The notes under the pieces: model-generated
What the model was told of the DNA's origin: nothing
Database searches by the model: none
What the model saw: the letters and a program-made list of their open reading frames with translations, nothing else
Origin: Andrena cerasifolii
Lineage: Eukaryota > Arthropoda > Insecta > Hymenoptera > Andrenidae
DNA: 64,000 nucleotides
Assembly (NCBI RefSeq): GCF_050908995.1
Contig: NC_135119.1
Span: 4,216,001 to 4,280,000 of the forward strand
Direction of reading: 5' to 3'
In this document: positions 54,842 through 64,000 of the stretch, piece by piece
How positions within the stretch are numbered: the stretch's first letter is position 1
Layout: the number at the start of each line of letters is the position of its first letter
Position numbers and translations under genes: made by a program

Positions 54842-56620
54842 AGTAGTAAAATACTTGAAGAATTCTACAACGTCGTCAAACTTGCACCTTCGCACGTTTT
54901 AAAGAGACTCATAGTCCTAAAAGTTCTTGCGTCCTTTTACAATAATTGTAAATATTCAAAAGTATGTGAAAGAAATTGGTGGAGGACTATACCTATTGTA
55001 CGTCTCCGCGAAGAAGAAAGAAGAGCTCTGTTCGACATATACTTCACAAATAAAAGTAAATCGTGCACAATCCACATCCAAATAATCCTGGGGGAGGAAG
55101 GATAAAGTGGTGCTGCCACTAGGAGTCTCCTTAGACCCTTAGGGCAACTGTTACATTATTATACAAGGAACCAGGTTGTACAGTTCGTGGAGAATAGCGT
55201 AATTGGGGAGAATTTGCCCTCGACCGTGTAGAACACCGCGGTACTGCCCGCACACCCTTTCTACCTCCCCATCCGCGATTGTTATTCCCTCATTTACAAG
55301 CCCCACGGCGATACACGTTACTCGCCACGACTGCTTTTGCACCTTCAGCCTCGCAAGGTGCCGATGACGCTACCATGCAATTTATTTATGCACTCCACTT
55401 TGACACTAAGATGTTATCTGGAACGTAATGACCCCGCTTCTTTTGAACGTCTATTCGTGCAATAACATTAATAAGCAACACGAGGCCACATAATTATGAA
55501 AGACGTCTGGTCATCTTAGAGAATTTTAAATAAATTTCTACCTGACCACAAAACTATTCTACTGCTTCTTTTTCATACGTATGGAATTTTATATTAAAAG
55601 TATTGGAAATATAAGGAAACATCAATCTTCAGGTATTTTTTTAAATTCTACTATTATCTGGATATAGAATTAATTTTAGAAAGCGTTGACGTGGACATTA
55701 TGGATTACTTAGAACGTGGACTGATTTGTTTGTTTCAATCTGTTATCTTTTTTAAGAATTTTTCGATTCAATTGATTTAATCCCTAATCTCTAGTGCTGC
55801 CATGTGATAAGTAAATCTGTTATGTATGTAAACTAAAAAGATATGAAACTAGTATCGAGAAATTAAAATTTAGGGCAAATTTTTATAATTTTTTCCCCGT
55901 AAATTACGAGGAAAATCGTATTAAACCTGCGTGTATCGTGTGGGTTAGGCGGAATAGCTGATCAGCTATGCCTCGGCATTAAATCACTTTTTATAGAGTG
56001 TATAGCAACGCAATTTTACGCTGTAATAGGAGTGTCGTCATTATTATTTAAGAATTTTTGCATGATTATTTCTGTGTTTCATCGAGATATTCCTGGATGT
56101 ACGTTGTGTTGGGTCTAGGAAGAAATTTATTGGAACATTTCGGCCGTATTATAGCTACCTTCATCAAAAGTCTAGGGACTCAGTGGTACTTTATGGTAGT
56201 AATAACTTGCTGTAATGCTGGTGTAAGGCTGTAATACATACCTATAGAAATAAATTTCCCCATAGTTATAGCATACATCTAAAACTGGTGACCCATTATA
56301 CTTGCCATATCTATGTCAAAATTTACGAGATTAGTACTTCTGTCATAAATTCGCGCATTAAAGAATATTCTCCATATAAAATAGAAATATCAGAAGCCAG
56401 AGAAGTTACAAAATTAATGCGCAACTGTATATGCAAACTGAAGCTTTTAAAAATATGCATCTAAATGTCTCTGTTACCTTATGAAAATGGTGGGCATAAA
56501 AATAACCTTATCAAAATGGTCAGCTGGATCAACTTACAATTAGAATAAATAGAATAAGAATAAAAAAGAATAATAAAAACCGATAGTAAGAAAAATTGAA
56601 TATCTAAAACTGAAAAGAAT
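54842..56620. other. Unassigned DNA
   Basis: 55160-55400 is GC-richer without a partner repeat. A perfect 16-bp palindrome, atagctgatcagctat, occurs near 55957. Minus-strand frames 54937-55342 have no known domain. Confidence 0.4.
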
Positions 56621-57036
56621 GGGTGCCGACCAAGCCTTAGAGGTTAGAATTCATCAATAGTTTGGATTTAAAGAATTTCTCAAAAATGGTAAGCCCTATC
56701 GAAATTTTCTTCAAATAATATTAAAAGAGCATTCAATTTTCTACAATTAATGTATATATAAGTTTCTCGTGCTTCCAATCATTTTCTAGATAATAGCGTC
56801 CCACCTGTACGGCGTGAGGTGTCTATACACGCGTGGTGCGGACCTCTCTATATTCAAACGCTATTATCCAAAAAATGGTTGGAAGCACGAAAAACTTATG
56901 TATACAGTAATTGTAGAAAATTGAATGCTCTTTTAATATTGTTTGAACAAAATTTCGATAGGTCTTACCATTTTTAAGAAATTCTTCAAATTCAAAAAAT
57001 TGATGAATCCCAAACTTTAAGGCTTGGTCGGCACCC
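56621..57036. mobile_element. 416-bp imperfect palindrome
   Basis: gggtgccgaccaagcc at 56621 is mirrored by ggcttggtcggcaccc ending at 57036, and the arms stay similar almost to the centre (gagcattcaattttctac, gtgcttccaa). A fragment of this family opens the window (1-38). No target duplication was identified. Confidence 0.75.
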
Positions 57037-59285
57037 TTTCCTGTTACCCGATTGCAATAATCCATTGCAGGGACTATTTTTTATGAAATGGACTATATTA
57101 GGGGAATTCGCAGGTTGGAAATAAGGGCCACCTTAATACACACCTCTATTATCAAACTCCGAAACATCAAATTCAGAAGATAATTTATATACAGGGATCT
57201 CGATTCCTAACAGTTGCTTTCAAATAAACTTAAAATTCCTTGCTCCGTGACGTACATTATCTAGCATAATTTAGGTAGAATTATTACAACAGTGCATGCA
57301 TGTACAACTGAATACCCTACGAGCAGTAGACGATGCGTGAGAAACAGCGTAAGTGGTGGGAGCATAACTAACGCATCAAAAGGGGCTGCGCTGCAATGCC
57401 CATGACTCTGCTCGCTGGCTGCTCCCGCGGGCATCGGCGGGCGACCGCCCAGCTGCCAGTTAGGTAAGCGTGTGTCAGATATGTATTTCGTTCAACACAA
57501 GTTCATACAAGTGTTCATAGTAGAGCGAGAATAACTTATCACTAAATAACTGATGAGGCGGAAATTCAAACTTCACAGAGTTTTTGACTTCACCATGAAA
57601 AGCGAGCGCACTGATGAGTAATGTGTAAGACAGAGAGAGTAATAGATAGTAATAGATCGACGCATCACTGAGAGCATAATGCGAAGCTTAGCCATGCAAC
57701 CATATTTTATTCAGAACGACCTGGTGAACAGGTGGGAAAGTTTGTTGAATACACCGCAGGCCACCTTGTACGTGTGGGCAGGTTCTTATGAGCGTTAATG
57801 AACGTCTGTCGTCAATGGTTTCTTCGTCCGCCAGATTTCAAAGTCGTAGTTAGTTGCGACACGTAGAATCGTCCGGCAAGAATACACTCGATGGTGCCAG
57901 GCGTGTGATATATTCACACGCCGTTCTGTGACAATGAGATGTTATCTATAACGGCGTGTGGCACACCGCGGCCCCCTTTGGGCGACGAAACCACCTCTTC
58001 CTACCTCCAGCCGTTCCTTCAACGATGTCGGGAGGGCCCCTAATATATTATAACGCAGACGCCTTAGCAGCCTCGTTGACTATAGGCCTGCTCGGGTAGT
58101 TTATAGCTACCACCTTACGCTGCACGCTATTCCGCCTGGCCGAGATTGTGGAAGCGAAATGCATTACGGACGAATACCGGCCAACTACGGCTAACCAATA
58201 GCATTATAAACGTAAGCGTAACGAACCTTGGATTTATGCTAAGTCTTCAGCGCAATGTTCCTTATATCCGACCCTCCTTTATGACGAGCAAAGATACAAC
58301 GGTTTACGAAAGAAATAACGTGAAAGCCTATTTCCCTCAGTGCTGAAAGAACGCGTGCGCTATTTCGTGAATTTCCTTTTTAAGTTCATGTGGCTGCATT
58401 GATAGCGAACTTGCAAGATTGTATTCAATGTGTAGAACTTGTATTGTCGGTGGTACGGAAATAGTGAAGTGAATCAGGCATCTGTTTTAAAGGGAAATAT
58501 GCTTCGATTGTTGAGCAATGTGGTTGAAAAGGGTTAAGAAAGTCGTAGTGCCTCGAGAAGGTATAATGATGTCGCAAATCTTTCATGGAGGCAGGGATTC
58601 AGGGATGTATTCAGCAGACCTTTTGAACATTAGTTTCTTAATAGGTTTTCTTTCAGGTTAGACGATTAATAGGAGTTGTATTAGTATTCTGTAATAGTCC
58701 TGTAATACATATGGCATGAAGAGCACATTTGGTGATTTGTGGCTTGAGGTACAATATCTGTTTACACAATACTTGAATGGGTCCCAAGGTAGTATGAACA
58801 TGTATCTCTACAAGGTACAATGCTGAGATTTTACGCAGGGTTGCATAAAGCATCTCCGTTCTAGATTAATCACCTTGATCAGTTCGATGCAGAGACTGAG
58901 AATGAGCAAAATTAGCCACCTCTGATTCATAAGTAAACGAGGGCTTGGTGTAGAAATGGATTTATTAGCGAAGAATTAGTGTAGTTTCATATGGGTAGGA
59001 ACGGCCCAAACTAAGGGACCTGCAAAGTGCCTCTGTTTAGTTTTAAGAAGAGTGCAAGTGTGTTGCGTGTGCGCGAGTAAGGGATGCGTGGCCGTGACAC
59101 TGTGATTGCCTGGAAAATGCGCGATAGAGGCAGTGTTGTATAATGTACAAACACTACAAACCGAGCGTTTCAGAACTCTGGCCTGCGAGTTGCGGTCAAA
59201 AGAGAATCTGGAGGAGAAGTTACGCTTAGTTAGTTCACTATCGCTTGGATTAATTAGCTGTATAATATATATATATTATATATAC
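57037..59285. other. Unassigned DNA with a CpG-richer stretch
   Basis: 57330-58350 is richer in GC and CpG. Within it gcgtgtgatatattcacacgc (near 57899) is a hairpin, with cggcgtgtggcacacc nearby. The frame 58146-58346 has no known domain. The stretch lacks repeat partners here and may be unique host DNA. Confidence 0.35.
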
Positions 59286-59422
59286 TATAGTCTGATTTTC
59301 GAGAGTTTTGAAACCTGAGGCGGGTCGCCGCACGCAATCCGTAGCGTACCATTGGTTCCTCCTTAACCACCCTCCGTCCGAGGAACCTGCCTCAGGTCTC
59401 AATTCTCGAAAATCAGACTATA
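59286..59422. mobile_element. TA-flanked 133-bp MITE
   Basis: Termini TAGTCTGATTTTCGAGAGTT and, minus strand, TAGTCTGATTTTCGAGAATT lie between TA dinucleotides (59286-59287; 59421-59422). Inner parts gcctgaggc-like and gcctcagg also pair. Confidence 0.75.
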
Positions 59423-59640
59423 GCTTTACTACTCGGCTATGCCCGAAACTTGGATTCTGATTTTATAAAAAAAAATTTAGTTTTTTCTGTGAAAATAGCC
59501 ACATTCATCTGGATTAGCCAGGCATAATGAGCTGAGGTACATTTTGTGAACACAGTGTTTACCGTTCGAATGTTTTTAGGCGACAGGCAAACACACAAAC
59601 ATATAAACTTTCTGCTTTATAGTATAAGATACAACTCTAC
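59423..59640 (+). mobile_element. RTE-like LINE 3' end, plus strand
   Basis: Same order as 47190-47425 in the opposite orientation: ctttactactcggc, cttggattctgatttt, tgtgaaaatagccacattc, atctggattagccaggc and ggcgacaggcaaacacac with a tail. A TA-flanked MITE sits at its left border. Confidence 0.6.
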
Positions 59641-59667
59641 TAATGCACTGACAAGGAAAGTATTCCA

Positions 59668-60272
59668 TGTGTCCGTCTCCGATTGCTTTGATTTTTGGAT
59701 ATGTTTTAGAGGACCGAGAAATAAGATATACGTGTATTATATAGCGGCCCGTTTTCATATTTAGGGGGTGCACCATAGTAGTTGTTATTGTTGGCATTTT
59801 GATGGCCAACTAATTCCCAACTTGGGGATACTGGGGGCCAACCAAAAATGCTACTAGGGCAATCACTCCTCAAAGTTATATGATTTTCAGGTTTGGCTAA
59901 AAACCAAAGCAATCGGAGGCGGGCACCACCTATTCTCATGAAATTTGAAGGGTGGTTTCATCCCCTGAATCCAAAAACCAAAGCCATCGAAGACGAACAC
60001 CTGGAAATCTTGTAAATTTGAGGGGTAGTTTCACCCCCTAAACATGCAAACGGGCCAAAATAAAAAGACACGTGTTTCTTATTTTTCTGTCCTCTAAAAT
60101 ATATCCAAAAACCAAAGCAATCGAAGACGAACACGTGGAAATCTTATAACTTTGAGGGATGGTTTCACCCCCTAAATATGAGAACGGGCCCCTATAAAAA
60201 AACACGTATATCTTATTTTTCGGTCCTCTAAAACATATCTAAAAATCAAAGCAATCGGAGACGGACACCTGG
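59668..60272. mobile_element. Foldback-like element with about 140-bp tandem units
   Basis: The left arm gtccgtctccgattgcttt is the complement of the right end aaagcaatcggagacggac. Between them two to three direct units of about 140 bp repeat ccaaagcaatcgaagacg, aatctt and ggtttcaccccctaaa (59905, 59970, 60110). An 89-bp MITE lies inside (59772-59860). Confidence 0.7.
59772..59860. mobile_element. CCCTAGTAGCATTT MITE, copy 2
   Basis: Shares gccaactaattcccaac and the right end atgctactaggg with the copy at 17520-17606. Its left end (ccatagtagttgttattg) is more diverged. Confidence 0.7.
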
Positions 60273-61035
60273 GGTACTCTCCTTGTGAGTCCTAACAATT
60301 ATTCGAAGATCCCATATTAGTGACTTAATAAATTAGTGGACTAGTGACTATGTCGAGGATATAGTATGTGTAACTAAATCGCTCTAATCATATCAGTCTT
60401 TCCCTAGTAGCTTCCTAGAATGTTTTTACACAGCAAACTTAGACACAACTATGGTCTAAACTGTTTTTAAGAACATAGAAATTGAAGCACACTGTTGACA
60501 CACATTTCACTTTTAAACTGGTTGCGGACTCACTATAGGTAAATTGGACAAGTTTTATGTTATATACCACAGGCAGGCTCTATTTCCATATTGCACATTT
60601 GTTCAATAGGTTTTCTACTTTTAGGCATTCTTTGTATTATACAATAACAGAACTTTGTTCATCGGTAGTTTCTTTTAAACCTCGTTTTATAATACCCACA
60701 TACATATACTTATATATATTCATACAACATTATAGTAAACATTTGTTACCGAATTCATACATCGAAAGAAAATTTAGAGACTTGGGTAATCGTTTGGTAA
60801 TTATTATGATAACTTAAAATTATTATTTGATCCGTTGAATGCAATTTAACAAACACTTTAAAAATAAATTCAATCTATATTTATTATTTTATTATTATTC
60901 AATCTATATTTATTATTATTATTTTATATAATATTTGAAGATTATTTAAATAATAATCATCAATATGGATACATGTTCTTATATGTATCTACATATATTA
61001 CTTAACTCCTTATTGACATACAATGAAACGCTGAT
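60273..61035. other. Unassigned AT-rich DNA
   Basis: Contains a ttattatt-rich low-complexity stretch at about 60865-60950. No gene recognised. Confidence 0.5.
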
Positions 61036-62246
61036 TACACTGCTAGTCAGAATCAAAGGAACACTATAATTTCCCGAAAATTTCGCAATTGTCAAAAACT
61101 GCACCATACCGCCCAGCATAGCGCCACCCATTTTGACAATTGCAAAGTGATTGTATAAATTTTTTTTTCCTAATTTTTTAAAAAAAATTTCCTTCTTACT
61201 AAAATGACGTTGAACTAAAAAGAGTAATACACAACAATCGTTAAAAAGCTACGAGAACAAAAAAAGCGTTTTGAGGAGAATACGTAAGACAGATGATCTT
61301 CCAATTTTTCAGACCATATCGCATATGCAAAAATCACCCGAAAAAAATCAGGATTTCAAATTTAAATAGCCGTCATTTTGTTTTAAATTAATATTTCGGA
61401 AAGTTCTCTCCGTCAACCTGAGGATACATTAATATACTAACGAAATCTTTTTTATTTTTTAATTTTAGATAATCTGGTTCTGAATGGCAGTGCTCACCGC
61501 AAAACCAAATTTTTAAAAAGGCTTCTTGGATGTCGGTTGTTACTTTATTATAAACTTAAATATTTGTCTTCGAAAAAATTACCAAATGTTCCTTAAATGT
61601 TGCTCTTTTAAAGGCAAAAAGTTTCGTAAAAATATACGCTTCCGCTTCTTCAAAAAAAATTCACAAATATTCACCTCTTTTCGGCCACCTGACTAGGTAT
61701 AACCCCTTAAGGGTAGTTTTAACACGCGATAAATGTGAACATTTGAATCATTCCAAAATTTTCTTTGAAGTGGCATCAAGTGGTATACGAAGAAAAAAGT
61801 CTCATTAAATTGATAACTAAAGGCATTGAAAGAAAAATTTCTTAGCTTTCCAAAACACTCATGAAAATTTTTCTACGATGATGCGTCCGCAAGTTATAGG
61901 TGTTCAAAGTGAAAAGTACCTTTTTTGATTTGATCGCGAATAACATGGTCAATAAAATTCATACAACAAAACAAAACAACGCAATAAAAGAGAAATGTTT
62001 GCTTTAAAAGAGCCCTCCATTGGATTTACTTGAAAAAATTTTTTGGGCCCGTGCATATATTCAAACTGGGCAAAAATTTTTGGAAGTTCGTTTACTGTGC
62101 TTCATCTTGATTAAACAGTATCATAGTGGATGAAAAAAAATTGGGTCTTTGATTCAAAAACGGGAAACTTCAAGTAAATCTGTAAAATATTTTTGTAACC
62201 ATTTATCGGAAATTATAGTGTTCCTTTAATTTCGACCAGCAGTTTA
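61036..62246. mobile_element. Tc1-like element, non-coding
   Basis: TA at 61036-61037 and 62245-62246. Termini CACTGCTAGTCAGAATCAAA and, minus strand, AACTGCTGGTCGAAATTAAA, both followed by GGAACACTATAATTTCC. This terminus type (CACTGCTGGTC plus GGAACAC) is typical of Tc1-like elements. The 1.2-kb interior is AT-rich with no recognisable transposase, so it is a decayed or non-autonomous copy. Confidence 0.8.
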
Positions 62247-62851
62247 TTTACAATTCTCTGACACGTAGTGGGAGCCTATCTTTATTATAACGAGACAAAG
62301 CTGTATAATACATATTCACAGAAAAGCGATTTCATTTTATGTGTTACACTTCAACTTTAATTCCAAAATTCAACATCAATTACAAAATAAAAAATAAATT
62401 AATAATTTGCGGTAGTAGAGAGTCTTAAAAGTTTTTCCAAGCTAAACTTTTAATGGCCCTTTAAATTTAATGAACCTTCAAGTAATTAAATAGTTCAAAG
62501 ATTCATATAAAATATCAAGTACCTCGTATTTTTTACATTGGTATTGCCAGCTCAATTCCCCAGCTTTTAACTCTAAAACTTTGAAATGTATATTGAAAAA
62601 TTCACTATTTCACGATATTTATATAGCCCACGACGAACATAGGTAGGTATATCACGAGTTCGCTAAATCGTTTCACATCATACTTTTCAATAAAATTGTG
62701 CGTTACTCATAACAAACAAAACAAAAGGTGAGAAAATTTTTTTTTAAACGTCAAAGTATTTTAAGTGACTATCGAAAAAATATGAAGCTGTGCGAACACC
62801 ACAAGCGTCTGCACCTCGACGTTTATTTAGAAGAATAACCATGTTATGTCA
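62247..62851. other. Unassigned AT-rich DNA
   Basis: Nothing recognised. Confidence 0.5.
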
Positions 62852-63971
62852 TAGGGTAAGCAGGCCAGTAGATGGACGAATCGTTGGTTAATCGTTAATA
62901 TTGAAAGAACTAGAGTTTTAATCTATATTATTCTTCTTTAATTTGTAGAAAAACGTTTGTTGTTTTATAAAACATTAATATATTTATTGAAATTTTTTTT
63001 TATGCAAAAAAGTATTTATTTGTACGGTCTTACGCCAGTATGCGCTATTTTGCTCGATTCTCAGTAGCCATTGCTCAGCGAATTCGTGCCTTCAAGTTAA
63101 TAAAAAACGTGTTTGGGCGTATTGTAAAATGGTATGTAATAGACGATTGTATTGAAATATAAACAATTTATAAATAAACGCGTAAACAAAGAAAAATAAA
63201 ACGATAGAACTTATAAAAATGACTGTCCATGTACTGGTACGGATTTTCTAACCTAAACCCAGTAGATGGACAGAATATAATTGAACCTGGGACATGTAAA
63301 AAGAAGCTTACCACATTCGTAACGACATCATTTTATTAGTTTATTTAATTGTATAATAAAGACATACTTCTGATAAATTAAAACAAAATTAAAAACACTT
63401 TTTTCATAACAAAAAATTAACTATATACATAGATCATAGAATATCAAAAATAACTATATGAATATATATTTTTACTTTGTGCCACTACGAGAATGTTAAA
63501 AAGGTTACGTGTCAAATCGGGACAGTCCTACACGATCCAGGACGTCTGGGTTAGTTTAGGATAGATATAACCCCACTTTATTTGCACTGTGGGGTCATGA
63601 CCTGTTGCACAGTTTTCGGATAATGAAGACTGCATACGATTTTAATTTTGATGAAATAAACTATATTTTAACAAAAAATGCCTTAATCTAGGTCACTACT
63701 ATAGCTAATAAGCCTTTTATACGTCTAGCCAGACACCCGTCCATCTATTGGTTCTAAACTGTCCATGTCTGTGGCTATGAGTAGAAATTTCATCATTTTA
63801 TGCTTAAATACATTAGTTTTTTTACTTACAGTAATTTTTTTCTTTAAATTTATACATTTTTACGTGCAAAGCTATTGATTTTTTTTCTAATACAACAGAT
63901 GTTTCTAAGAAACACCTTGATGTAAACATCGGAACCCGCTAAACCGTCCATCTACTGGCCTGCTTACCCTA
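62852..63971. mobile_element. TA-flanked element with GGGTAAGCAGGCCAGTAG termini
   Basis: TA at 62852-62853 and 63970-63971. Perfect 25-bp inverted termini beginning GGGTAAGCAGGCCAGTAG. The inner terminal word recurs as ccagtagatggacag (63260) and cgtccatctattggt (63730), plus tgtccatgtactggta (63225). No transposase frame. It belongs to the same broad pogo-like GGGTA terminal group as 13581 and 48280. Confidence 0.85.
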
Positions 63972-64000
63972 TGTTAACGATCATGTTGCTCTGGAAACTC

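Noticed and set aside
55955..55974. Perfect 16-bp palindrome atagctgatcagctat as an operator
   Set aside because: Isolated in unique AT-rich DNA with no gene nearby; chance cannot be excluded.
1..64000. tRNA genes
   Set aside because: I scanned by eye for TTCRANNC box B words with an upstream box A at the right distance and found none convincing; a covariance-model scan would be decisive.

Overview
The window looks like AT-rich eukaryotic, most probably insect, genomic DNA. This rests on the complete absence of compact coding, on many 100-2900 bp inverted-repeat DNA transposons with clean target-site duplications (TSDs), on decayed pogo, hAT and THAP-type transposase pieces, on RTE-like LINE 3' ends, and on a 5S-rRNA-derived sequence. 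A hymenopteran origin is my impression only; nothing here proves it. I could not recognise any intact host protein-coding exon, tRNA, CRISPR array or bacterial-type operon. Every long open frame I examined is either a transposon relic, a by-product of a minisatellite whose unit is a multiple of three, or unsupported.

Layout. 1-8.2 kb: a TATCGATA minisatellite, a TTAA-flanked MITE, a mariner-type MITE, then a 2.9-kb composite (5279-8214) containing a foldback element built of 28-bp iterons and further nested TTAA elements. 8.2-13.5 kb: a CpG-rich unique stretch, two palindromic MITEs almost touching, and a hAT with an 8-bp TSD and a recognisable dimerisation-domain relic. 13.5-17.6 kb: a pogo-like element with a PHD-type finger, itself carrying a second pogo-like PHD-finger element, which carries a TTAA MITE; then a second hAT and small MITEs. 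19.2-21.5 kb: another TA-flanked element holding two hAT-type insertions, one of which holds a pogo MITE. 23.3-26.7 kb: a CAAGGG-ended palindromic compound interrupted by a small MITE, a THAP-bearing element and a Harbinger-like MITE. 30-36.3 kb: a CACTA-like palindrome, mariner MITEs, a broken PIN-nuclease/CXC-domain gene on the minus strand, a hAT hairpin element and a 5S-derived sequence. 38-42 kb: TTAA elements, a GC-rich palindromic family and a hAT with GTGATCAC iterons. 44-49.6 kb: an acidic-tailed open frame, pogo-like MITEs and a hAT with an exactly phased 27-bp minisatellite. 50-54.8 kb: a pogo transposase pseudogene split by two insertions, a second CACTA-like copy and a LINE tail. 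56.6-64 kb: palindromic elements, an RTE-like tail, a Tc1-type element and a final GGGTA-ended element.

What ties the window together is architecture, not a pathway. Several unrelated-in-sequence families repeat the same designs: TA-flanked elements whose inverted termini start GGG and often carry G-runs 10 bp apart; 8-bp-TSD hATs whose subterminal regions are packed with one self-complementary word (TACCGGTA, AACCGGTT, TTCGAA, GTGATCAC); and TTAA elements with a short hairpin just inside each end. I see no complete autonomous element and no convincing new cellular system. The PIN/CXC pseudogene and the terminal architectures are the most interesting items.
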